From Campylobacterales bacterium (GTDB taxonomy: Bacteria > Campylobacterota > Campylobacteria > Campylobacterales > JALSKU01): DNA of 5,316 nucleotides. The stretch is taken from NCBI GenBank assembly GCA_027038335.1, contig JALVWI010000005.1:1-5316 (forward strand), read 5' to 3'. Shown piece by piece: positions 1-5,316 of this stretch; position 1 is the first letter of the stretch; each line of letters begins with the position of its first letter. The notes under the pieces are model-generated. The model saw only the letters and a program-made list of their open reading frames with translations. It was not told the DNA's origin and did not search any database. A program made the position numbers and the translations under genes.

Positions 1-11
1 GAGGTTTTGTT

Positions 12-491
12 ATGCAAACAATCACATTAAAACTTGAAGATAATATAAGTGATAAATTTTTATGGTTATTGAATCATTTTGATAAAAAAGAAATTAGCAT
101 AATTGATAAAGATGAATATATAAGTGATGATGAGTATTTAAGAAGTATTGATGGAATGGTTGAAAGCATACTTGAAGCAAGAAATGAACCTATCGAAAAA
201 GGTGTTACATTAGATAAGCTAGAGTGGCAAAATGTATCAACTTATTTTTATGACACAAGCTCAAAAAGATGCAAAAATTTATCTTCAAGTGGATTAAAAC
301 CAAAAACAATGAAGTTGCTTGAAATTATACAGAACAATCCATTTCAATATCCACCAGAATTTGAATATTTAAAAGACAATATGAAAGGGTTGATAAGTAG
401 AAGAATTAATAAACAGCATAGATTAGCTTATGAAGTTTTCGAGAAAGAAAAAATAATTAAAGTTTATCGAATGTGGAAACACTACGAATGA
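12..491 (+). CDS. Fused antitoxin / Txe-YoeB-type toxin open frame (degenerate toxin-antitoxin module)
   Basis: This 159-residue frame starts at ATG 12, with GAGG at 1-4 as ribosome binding site (7-nt spacer). Residues 1 to about 73 resemble the small acidic antitoxins paired with Txe/YoeB toxins (start MQTITLKLEDNISDKFLWLL, then an Asp/Glu-rich helical stretch). Residues about 89-159 are the main body of a Txe/YoeB RNase toxin, with the SRRIN..HRLAY core at 129-140 and a C-terminal WKHYE. Residues about 76-88 (STYFYDTSSKRCK) match neither part and are the toxin's N-terminus read in the wrong frame. In intact modules the antitoxin stops near the toxin start and the two are separate proteins, so this single frame is most likely a decay product. 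An expressed fusion would keep the antitoxin next to a toxin lacking its first beta strand and is probably harmless. The family call is confident; expression and activity are unknown. Confidence 0.75.
   Translation: MQTITLKLEDNISDKFLWLLNHFDKKEISIIDKDEYISDDEYLRSIDGMVESILEARNEPIEKGVTLDKLEWQNVSTYFYDTSSKRCKNLSSSGLKPKTMKLLEIIQNNPFQYPPEFEYLKDNMKGLISRRINKQHRLAYEVFEKEKIIKVYRMWKHYE
232..491 (+). pseudogene. Txe/YoeB-family mRNA-interferase toxin, frameshifted
   Basis: The toxin's own start is ATG 232. From there the frame reads MYQLIFMTQAQKDAKI, the expected first strand and helix of the YoeB/RelE fold, and then hits a stop at 295-297. The rest of the toxin (NLSSSGLKPKTMKLLEII... to WKHYE) lies in the frame of the upstream antitoxin and ends at TGA 489-491. 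Adding one A to the five-A run at 273-277 joins the halves into one toxin of about 86 residues, close to the 84 of E. coli YoeB. Catalytic residues known from YoeB appear retained: E46 corresponds to E118 of the long frame, R65 to R137, and the terminal HY to H157-Y158. These proteins cleave mRNA at the ribosome. One lesion with conserved catalytic residues suggests recent inactivation, a frameshift rescued in translation, or a sequencing error in the A-run. Confidence 0.7.
273..277 (+). other. Likely frameshift point in the toxin gene (run of five A)
   Basis: Upstream of this run the toxin-like peptide is in the frame of ATG 232; downstream it is in the frame of ATG 12. A six-A run would restore a continuous toxin (A-K-N-L-S-S-S-G-L). 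The run is short for slippage-based phase variation, and it is not a full X XXY YYZ slippery heptamer because the A-site codon ATT would not re-pair after a -1 slip. A fixed deletion therefore seems more likely than programmed frameshifting. Confidence 0.55.
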
Positions 492-521
492 GAACAAATT
501 ACCCTGACATCTAATTTATTC

Positions 522-540
522 CTCACGATGGTCGTTAGAG
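522..540 (+). other. Weak imperfect hairpin in the gap after the toxin-antitoxin locus
   Basis: CTCACGA, loop TGG, and TCGT-TA-GAG form a 7-bp stem with a two-base bulge. No T-tract follows, so it is a poor candidate for an intrinsic terminator of the upstream locus. The stretch from 492 to about 560 contains no other gene or signal that I can support. Confidence 0.2.
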
Positions 541-568
541 ATCGATATTGCAGTAAAAGTTAAGTCTT

Positions 569-587
569 TCATTTACCCCTCATTTAC
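569..587 (+). promoter_or_regulatory. Tandem direct repeat, putative OmpR/PhoB-type operator of htrA
   Basis: TCATTTAC occurs at 569-576 and again exactly at 580-587, giving an 11-bp period, or one helical turn. A further CATTTAT overlaps at 587-593. OmpR/PhoB-family regulators bind as head-to-tail dimers to direct repeats with this spacing, and a member of that family is encoded two genes downstream. The repeat ends about 10 bp before a -10-like box and sits where a -35 element would be, a usual place for an activator site. That the neighbouring regulator binds here is inference. Confidence 0.5.
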
Positions 588-597
588 ATTTATATTT

Positions 598-603
598 TAT
601 ACT
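598..603 (+). promoter_or_regulatory. Putative sigma-70 -10 box of the htrA operon
   Basis: TATACT matches the TATAAT consensus at five of six positions and follows a T-rich stretch, as is common in Campylobacterota promoters, which often lack a clear -35. No good -35 is seen at 17 bp spacing. Transcription would start near 610 and give a leader of about 20 nt containing the AAGGAG ribosome binding site at 620-625. A second box, TATAAA at 608-613, would start transcription inside the ribosome binding site and is less likely. Confidence 0.4.
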
Positions 604-631
604 TCCATATAAATTTTTTAAGGAGAGGAAA

Positions 632-2065
632 ATGAAAAAGAAGATAAACATACTGCTTATAGCAGTTTTGAGTATATTTAGTTTAAATTTATCGGCAAAA
701 GTAACTTTTCAAAACGCAAAGGATATCAAGCAAAGAGTTGTACCGGGTGCTGTATCTGATAAAATACTTTCATATTATGATGTTATAAAAGGACCTCAAA
801 ATAGTATAGTCAATATATCTACTACAAAAAAGGTGTATATCAATAACCAGCTATACAATCTATATAGAAATCCATTTTTTAGGGACTTCTTCGGACAGAA
901 TTTTAATGGTAGAATGCCAAAAAAACTTGAGAGAAGAAGTTATGCACTAGGTTCCGGTGTGATAGTAACAAGCAATGGCTATATCGTTACAAATAACCAT
1001 GTTGTAGCAAATGCTGATACCATAAAAGTTTCTATACACGGAATTGATAAGCCTTTTGATGCTAAAGTTGTAGGAACTGATCCTAAAACAGATATAGCTG
1101 TTATAAAAATAGATGCCAAAAACTTAACACCTATCAAGTTTGGAAATTCTGATAATCTAAAAGTAGGAGATATTGTATTTGCCATAGGTGATCCTTTCGG
1201 TGTAGGCAAGTCTGTAACACAAGGTATCATTTCAGCACTAAATAAAAATAAAGTCGGTATCAATCAGTATGAAAATTTTATACAAACCGATGCTTCTATC
1301 AATCCGGGTAATTCAGGAGGTGCTTTGGTAGATAGCAGAGGTGCACTTATAGGAATAAACAGTGCTATCATAACAAGAAGTGGGGGCAATAACGGTATAG
1401 GTTTTGCAATACCTTCTAATATGGTTAAAAAGATAGCACTAGCACTTATCAATCAAGGTAAAATAGTAAGAGGGTATCTTGGTGTATCTATTTCTGATTT
1501 GAACAGTGGTCTTAAATCCCTATATAAACATAAAAATGGAGCTTTTGTTTTATCAACTCAAAAAGATGAGCCGGCATATAAAGCGGGTATCAAAAGAGGT
1601 GATCTTATCATAAAGATAAATAATCAAACAATTAAAGATGCTAATGATTTAAAAAATATGATAGGCTCTATGAAGCCAAATGAAGTTATCAAAGTTACAG
1701 TTGAAAGAGAAAACGGGAAAGTTAAAACCCTTAAAGTAAAATTAGCTCAAATGCCCGGTTCCACTACTGTTGCTTCAAATAGCAATGTTGTCATAAAAGG
1801 TTTAAAACTAACAGATCTTACACAACAAGTAAGATATACATATCAAATACCAAAAGATACAAAAGGTGTATTGGTACTTGATGTAAAAGATAATTCTCAA
1901 GCAGACAAAATGGGTTTTAGAAGAGGTGATATCATAGTTCAAGTCAATAGTTCACTTGTAAAAAATCTAAATCAATACGAAAATGCTGTTCGTAAGTCAA
2001 AAAAAGGTATAATATATGTTCAAAGAGGTGACTTTGTGTTGCCTTTGGTATATAAAAACAAATAG
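632..2065 (+). CDS. htrA: HtrA/DegQ-family periplasmic serine protease and chaperone
   Basis: This S1C-family protease degrades or refolds misfolded envelope proteins in the periplasm. At 477 residues it is close to the C. jejuni and H. pylori HtrA proteins. A Sec signal peptide (KKK, hydrophobic core to about residue 20, LSA) is probably cleaved after Ala22. The trypsin-like domain spans roughly 50-270, with catalytic triad His123 (TNNHVVAN), Asp154 (KTDIAVIK) and Ser228 (NPGNSGGAL), all intact. Two PDZ domains follow: about 281-372 (start GYLGVSI, with AGIKRGDLI) and about 388-470 (with MGFRRGDIIVQVN). The start is set by AAGGAGAGG at 620-628. It is the first gene of a tight operon with a response regulator and kinase, so it is probably a target as well as a neighbour of that system. 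In Campylobacter and Helicobacter pathogens HtrA is also secreted and cleaves host E-cadherin; nothing here shows that for this organism. Confidence 0.96.
   Translation: MKKKINILLIAVLSIFSLNLSAKVTFQNAKDIKQRVVPGAVSDKILSYYDVIKGPQNSIVNISTTKKVYINNQLYNLYRNPFFRDFFGQNFNGRMPKKLERRSYALGSGVIVTSNGYIVTNNHVVANADTIKVSIHGIDKPFDAKVVGTDPKTDIAVIKIDAKNLTPIKFGNSDNLKVGDIVFAIGDPFGVGKSVTQGIISALNKNKVGINQYENFIQTDASINPGNSGGALVDSRGALIGINSAIITRSGGNNGIGFAIPSNMVKKIALALINQGKIVRGYLGVSISDLNSGLKSLYKHKNGAFVLSTQKDEPAYKAGIKRGDLIIKINNQTIKDANDLKNMIGSMKPNEVIKVTVERENGKVKTLKVKLAQMPGSTTVASNSNVVIKGLKLTDLTQQVRYTYQIPKDTKGVLVLDVKDNSQADKMGFRRGDIIVQVNSSLVKNLNQYENAVRKSKKGIIYVQRGDFVLPLVYKNK
2008..2013 (+). promoter_or_regulatory. Possible internal promoter (-10 TATAAT) for the two-component genes
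   Basis: A perfect TATAAT lies inside the end of htrA, 60 bp before the response regulator start and directly after an A-rich run and GG. No convincing -35 is present. Such boxes arise by chance in AT-rich coding DNA, so this is only suggestive of regulator transcription independent of htrA. Confidence 0.2.
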
Positions 2066-2073
2066 GTCTATAA

Positions 2074-2751
2074 ATGATAAAAGTTTTAATGATAGAAGAT
2101 GATGCGGAATTGGCTGAAATTCTTACAGAGTATCTTGAGCAATTTGATATAAAGATAAAAAATGTGGAAGACCCTTACTTGGGTCTTGCACTTTTAGAAA
2201 ATGAAAAGTTTGATCTTATTATACTAGATCTAACACTACCGGGAATTGACGGACTTGATGTGTGCAAAGAGATACGAAAAGAAAGCTCTATTCCCATCAT
2301 CATATCATCAGCTAGACATGATATAATGGATAAAGTAACTGCTCTTGAAAATGGAGCGGATGACTATCTGCCAAAACCATACAATCCAAGAGAGCTAGAA
2401 GCTAGGATAAAAACAATACTAAGACGACAACCTACTATCATAAATCCAAAAACCCAAAACAAAGAGAAAGATTTGGTTTTGGACGAAAATAAGCAAGAGA
2501 TAAAACATAAAGGAAAAATACTTGATCTAACTGCTGCCGAGTATGGCATACTCAGTTATCTTATGAAAAAAGAGGGCGGAGTAGTATCTAGAGAAGAACT
2601 TATATATAATATCGAAGCTATCAATGAAGAAAGTAGCAATAAAAGCATAGATGTTATAGTAGGAAGAATAAGACAAAAATTAGGTGAGTCTCCAAAAGAA
2701 CCAAAACATATCAAATCAGTAAGGGGAATAGGATATAAATATATAGCATGA
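2074..2751 (+). CDS. OmpR/PhoB-family response regulator (CprR-like)
   Basis: This is the cytoplasmic DNA-binding half of a two-component system, 225 residues as usual for the family. The receiver domain (about 1-115) has the acidic pocket E8-D9-D10, phospho-acceptor Asp52 (LIILDLTLPG), the switch Ser79 in place of the usual Thr, Tyr98 and Lys101 (YLPKPY). A linker of about 20 residues precedes a winged-helix output domain (about 130-225) with the expected DLTAAEYGIL start, a recognition-helix region SIDVIVGRIRQKL, and the wing IKSVRGIGYKYI. It begins 8 nt after the htrA stop with only a weak AGG ahead of it, which suggests translational coupling. It overlaps the kinase gene by 4 nt. The order htrA-regulator-kinase matches htrA-cprR-cprS of C. 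jejuni, where the system governs envelope and biofilm-related functions. Assignment to CprR rests on synteny and family, not on a sequence comparison. Confidence 0.93.
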   Translation: MIKVLMIEDDAELAEILTEYLEQFDIKIKNVEDPYLGLALLENEKFDLIILDLTLPGIDGLDVCKEIRKESSIPIIISSARHDIMDKVTALENGADDYLPKPYNPRELEARIKTILRRQPTIINPKTQNKEKDLVLDENKQEIKHKGKILDLTAAEYGILSYLMKKEGGVVSREELIYNIEAINEESSNKSIDVIVGRIRQKLGESPKEPKHIKSVRGIGYKYIA

Positions 2752-3986
2752 AAAAATCCTCTATCTTTACAAGTATAACTTTTATCTTTATTATGGCTGC
2801 GATAGGAGTTATCTTTACTTCTATACTATTTTATCAGTATGATAAAGAACAAAGTCAAAGGAATTTTTTAAACAGATATGCTCTTATGTCCAAATCCATT
2901 CAGTATCAACTTGTTTTTTCGTCTGATTTTAAAGATTTTTTTAAACTCTTAAAAGAGTTTCATATGGAACCGGTTAAAAATATAAAAAAAGCTTTAACCA
3001 TACTCAATCATACTCCTATAGTATATCAGCATACATCTTCTATAGGAACAGCTCTCATACTTAGAGATAAAAAAAATGCCTATCTTTATATAACAACTAA
3101 AAAATACTCTTTGCTTTTAAAAGATAAAAAGTACGGCTCCAAGAGAAATATCATATTTGGTTCTATTTTTGTATCTATTTTGATTCTTATCATCATAGCT
3201 TATATACTTACCATAAAAAAACTTTTACCACTTAAGAAATTAAAAATAGAGATAGAAAAATTTGCAAACGGCGATTTAGACATTAATGTCAAATCAGATA
3301 ATGAAGATGAGATAGCAGATGTTGCCAATGCATTTGATAATGCCGTCAAGCAAATAAAAAGGCTCAATAGTTCTAGAATTCTTTTTTTAAGAAATATAAT
3401 GCATGAGCTTAAAACTCCTATCACAAAAGGTAGGATAACAGCTGAAATGTTGCCTGAAGGCAAAAATAAAGAGAGACTTATATCAGTATTTGAAAAATTA
3501 CACAACCTTATAGAAGAGTTTATAACTATCGAAAAGATCTCTAGCGGTTTTATGAATATCGAAGAGAAAAGTTTTAGATTGATAGACATTATAGATGAAG
3601 CGATAGATTTAGCTATGGTTGATAGAGATAGGATTGAACTTATAAAATTAGGTGAAATCAATGTAAAAGTTGATTTTAAACTATTTAGTATCGCTATAAA
3701 AAATATGATAGATAATGCTATAAAATATTCTCCTGATAAAAAAGTACAAATTATAGCAAATAAAAAAGCTATAATCTTCAAAAACAAGGGTCAAAAGTTA
3801 AAAAAAGAGCTAAGTGAATATATGGAACCTTTTACTAGCGACGGCAATCAAAAAGACAGTTTTGGTCTTGGTCTTTATTTGGTTGATAATATTTTAAGGG
3901 CACATAAGTTACAATTATTATACAATTATAAAGATGGTTGGAATATTTTTGTATTTAAAAATTTAGAGAATATTATCGCACAATAA
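2748..3986 (+). CDS. ArsS-type membrane sensor histidine kinase (CprS-like)
   Basis: The partner kinase of the preceding regulator, 412 residues. Transmembrane segments lie at about 6-29 and 135-159. They flank an extracytoplasmic sensor region of about 105 residues (30-134) with no recognised motif. A HAMP-like linker (about 155-208, ending in DEIADVANAFDNAVKQI) leads to the dimerisation/phospho-acceptor helix with His219 in MHELKTPITKGR. The ATP-binding domain has the N box N319-x3-N323 (NMIDNAIKYSP), a PFTS stretch at 361-364 and the G2 box FGLGLYLV at 372-379. The G1 box DxGxG is not visible: the corresponding stretch reads FKNKGQKLKK (344-353). Short or degenerate nucleotide-binding lids are, as far as I recall, common in the ArsS group of Campylobacterota. 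The start codon overlaps the regulator stop (ATGA at 2748-2751), so the two are translationally coupled. The sensed signal is unknown; the operon suggests an envelope cue. Confidence 0.93.
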   Translation: MKKSSIFTSITFIFIMAAIGVIFTSILFYQYDKEQSQRNFLNRYALMSKSIQYQLVFSSDFKDFFKLLKEFHMEPVKNIKKALTILNHTPIVYQHTSSIGTALILRDKKNAYLYITTKKYSLLLKDKKYGSKRNIIFGSIFVSILILIIIAYILTIKKLLPLKKLKIEIEKFANGDLDINVKSDNEDEIADVANAFDNAVKQIKRLNSSRILFLRNIMHELKTPITKGRITAEMLPEGKNKERLISVFEKLHNLIEEFITIEKISSGFMNIEEKSFRLIDIIDEAIDLAMVDRDRIELIKLGEINVKVDFKLFSIAIKNMIDNAIKYSPDKKVQIIANKKAIIFKNKGQKLKKELSEYMEPFTSDGNQKDSFGLGLYLVDNILRAHKLQLLYNYKDGWNIFVFKNLENIIAQ

Positions 3987-3997
3987 AAGGTAAAGTT

Positions 3998-4408
3998 ATG
4001 GCATGCATAGAGTTGGATTTTAAAGATATATTTCCTATCATAAAACATCATATCGCCTTGATAGAGAGATATGAAGATAAATACCATAGAGATTTTTCAT
4101 TAATTTTTTTAAAATTAAACAAAAACCATAGTGAAGATATCATCAAAACACTTTCCGGAATTTTAAGAAGTAGTGATATTATATTTAAAAGTAAAAAAAA
4201 TATAGTTATCTTTTCTCCGGGGGCTGATTGGAATATAGCTTATGATATAGCACAAGGCATCAAAGAGTTTTATGGTATAGATGATAAAAAAGATGCCATA
4301 GTAACTTTCCCAGATGACGGCTCAAATACTATACTTCTTTTGGAAAATTTTAGCCAACTAATTCATAAAAATTATGACATAATGGTTAATTTTATAAACA
4401 GCCGATAG
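3998..4408 (+). CDS. Hypothetical 136-residue protein, degenerate GGDEF-like fold
   Basis: I do not recognise a named family, but the pattern follows a GGDEF (diguanylate cyclase) domain. It has a strand RDFSLIFLKLN (31-41), a helix ending in LSGILRSSDII (52-62, like the LRxSD before the signature), a strand IVIFSPGAD (69-77), a helix AYDIAQGIKEFYG, a strand AIVTFPDDGSN (100-110, like the usual A.YP.DG) and a helix LLENFSQLI. Where GGDEF should stand (66-70) the sequence is KKNIV, and the usual N-terminal metal and substrate residues are not seen, so it should have no cyclase activity. It has no signal peptide or membrane segment and is probably cytoplasmic. It starts 11 nt after the kinase stop with AAAAGG at 3985-3990, so it is the last gene of the htrA operon. 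A structural or signalling accessory of the two-component system is possible but unproven. Confidence 0.75.
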   Translation: MACIELDFKDIFPIIKHHIALIERYEDKYHRDFSLIFLKLNKNHSEDIIKTLSGILRSSDIIFKSKKNIVIFSPGADWNIAYDIAQGIKEFYGIDDKKDAIVTFPDDGSNTILLLENFSQLIHKNYDIMVNFINSR

Positions 4409-4431
4409 ATACCGCTAAATACGGTATCTAT
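4405..4431. terminator. Hairpin between convergent genes, probable bidirectional terminator
   Basis: ATAGATACCG (4405-4414) and CGGTATCTAT (4422-4431) pair perfectly over 10 bp around a 7-nt loop. The stem includes the stop codon of the upstream gene (4406-4408) and ends 6 nt before the purH stop. The T-tract is short on both sides (TTTAG on +, CGGCTGTTTATAAAA on -), so it is a weak intrinsic terminator in sequence. Its position between convergent operons fits a shared one. Confidence 0.65.
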
Positions 4432-4437
4432 TTAGTA

Positions 4438-5316
4438 CTAATGCAAAAAGTGTCTTACTTCACTAAAGTACAAACTCATTCCATGCTCATCAGCTGCTTT
4501 GATAACTTCATCGTCTCTTATGCTTCCTCCCGGTTCTATTACTGAAGTTACCCCTGCACTTGCAGCAGCATCTATAGAGTCACGAAACGGAAAAAACGCT
4601 TCACTTGCCAATGCACTACCTTTTACATCAAGTCCTAATTCTTTTGCTTTTTTCAAGGCACACTGGGCTGCATCAACTCTACTTGTCATGCCCATTCCAA
4701 CTGCTACCATGGCTGAATTTTTTACATATACTACACAGTTTGATTTGGTCAAAGCTGCAACTTTATAAGCAATTTCGAGATCTTTTAGTTCCTCCTTTGA
4801 AGCAACTTTTTTACTAACCAATTTAGCCTCTTTTATCTCTTTATCTTTTACTTTATCGCTATCTTGAAAAACAAAACCGCCGTTTATATGCTTAAAGTCA
4901 TATCTATCTTGGTTTACCAAAAGTTTATCACTACCAAACTCAAAAAGTTTTATCCTTTTTTTCTTTGCAAAAACTTCTTGAGCTTCTTTTTCAATCCTAC
5001 CGGCAATGATAACTTCAAGAAAAATTTCATTCATCTTTAATGCCAACTCTTTATCGACCACACCATTGACTGCAACTACTCCGCCATAGGCTGAGATAGG
5101 ATCACACTTTAATGCTTCATTATAACTCTCAAGAAGAGTATCTTTTATGGCAAAACCGCAAGGATTGCCGTGTTTTACGATACATACCGCTTTTTCATCA
5201 CCAAAAGCCGCTGCTATTTTAACTGCACCGTTTATATCTGTAAGATTATTAAAACTTGCTTCACCTTTTAGAGTTTTAAAATTTTTAGTGTAAAAATTAT
5301 CAAATTCATACAATGC
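4438..5316 (-). CDS. purH: PurH, C-terminal AICAR transformylase part (cut by window edge)
   Basis: Bifunctional PurH makes the last two steps to IMP in purine synthesis: formyl transfer from 10-formyl-THF to AICAR, then ring closure. About 292 residues are visible, out of some 510 in the full enzyme. They contain the transformylase domain with its KHGNPCG motif (the catalytic Lys-His pair, about 47-48 of the visible part), CDPISAYGGVVAVN, ALTKSNCVVYVKN, SEAFFPFRDSID, EPGGSIRDDEVI and the C-terminal VRHFLH. The reading frame runs unbroken off the right edge (Ala-Leu-Tyr-Glu-Phe). The TTG at 5311-5313 is an internal Leu codon, not a start; the missing part holds the IMP cyclohydrolase domain. 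The gene faces the htrA operon tail to tail, with no sign of functional linkage. Confidence 0.95.
   Translation of the reverse strand, partial: ALYEFDNFYTKNFKTLKGEASFNNLTDINGAVKIAAAFGDEKAVCIVKHGNPCGFAIKDTLLESYNEALKCDPISAYGGVVAVNGVVDKELALKMNEIFLEVIIAGRIEKEAQEVFAKKKRIKLFEFGSDKLLVNQDRYDFKHINGGFVFQDSDKVKDKEIKEAKLVSKKVASKEELKDLEIAYKVAALTKSNCVVYVKNSAMVAVGMGMTSRVDAAQCALKKAKELGLDVKGSALASEAFFPFRDSIDAAASAGVTSVIEPGGSIRDDEVIKAADEHGMSLYFSEVRHFLH

Noticed and set aside
493..541. Integron attC-like site after the toxin-antitoxin gene (CGTTAGAG with TCTAA at 510-514)
   Set aside because: Only a 5-bp complementarity is present, the core does not fit GTTRRRY and RYYYAAC properly, and the span is shorter than usual attC sites. 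Toxin-antitoxin cassettes in integrons prompted the check, but the sequence does not support it.
979..1452. Two minus-strand open frames of 94 and 62 codons opposite htrA
   Set aside because: They lie opposite the conserved protease core including the catalytic motifs. No ribosome binding site or domain supports them.
2364..2549. Minus-strand 61-codon frame opposite the response regulator
   Set aside because: It is a shadow of a well-supported coding region, with no family resemblance.
3200..3787. 195-codon open frame on the minus strand opposite the kinase gene
   Set aside because: Its Phe/Ile/Leu/Ser-rich, low-complexity protein is what the complement of a Lys/Asp/Ile-rich AT-rich gene gives. 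The plus strand carries clear kinase motifs and the antisense frame has no motifs.
4499..4817. Two plus-strand frames of 89 and 70 codons opposite purH
   Set aside because: They overlap conserved PurH motifs on the other strand and have no recognisable domain.
5311..5313. TTG as start codon of a 291-residue PurH-like protein
   Set aside because: The frame is open to the window edge, and the sequence Ala-Leu-Tyr-Glu-Phe is an internal part of full-length PurH. The gene is simply cut.
1..5316. CRISPR array, tRNA or rRNA genes, insertion sequence ends
   Set aside because: No spaced repeat arrays, cloverleaf-like sequences, transposase motifs or terminal inverted repeats were seen. Apart from the toxin-antitoxin remnant the window is core chromosome.

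Overview
The window looks like chromosomal DNA from a Campylobacterota (epsilonproteobacterial) organism. It is AT-rich with many Lys/Ile/Asn codons. It carries the order htrA - OmpR-type response regulator - ArsS-type histidine kinase, which matches the htrA-cprR-cprS arrangement known in Campylobacter jejuni. A free-living relative such as Sulfurimonas, Sulfurovum or Arcobacter is plausible, but the genus cannot be fixed from this sequence alone.

Layout. (1) 12-491 (+): a degenerate toxin-antitoxin locus. An antitoxin-like N-terminus runs in one open frame into a Txe/YoeB-type toxin. The toxin's own start (ATG at 232) lies in another frame, and a net one-base loss near the A-run at 273-277 splits it. 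(2) 492-631: intergenic. The upstream half holds only a weak imperfect hairpin. The downstream half holds an 8-bp direct repeat with an 11-bp period, a -10-like box and a strong Shine-Dalgarno sequence. (3) 632-4408 (+): a compact four-gene operon made of the periplasmic protease/chaperone HtrA, an OmpR/PhoB response regulator, its membrane histidine kinase (4-nt overlap with the regulator), and a 136-residue protein that reads as a GGDEF-fold domain with the signature erased. (4) 4405-4431: a perfect 10-bp-stem hairpin between convergent genes. (5) 4438-5316 (-): the C-terminal AICAR transformylase part of PurH, cut by the window edge.

How the genes work together (inference). The kinase would sense the state of the periplasm or envelope through its roughly 105-residue extracytoplasmic domain and phosphorylate the regulator at Asp52. 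The regulator would bind tandem sites one helical turn apart in front of htrA, so that the operon controls envelope protein quality and its own regulator. The degenerate GGDEF-like protein is the least understood member; its position suggests a cytoplasmic accessory role. purH is an unrelated housekeeping neighbour. The most notable items are the frame-broken toxin-antitoxin fusion, the putative operator in front of htrA, and the signature-less GGDEF-like protein in the envelope-stress operon.
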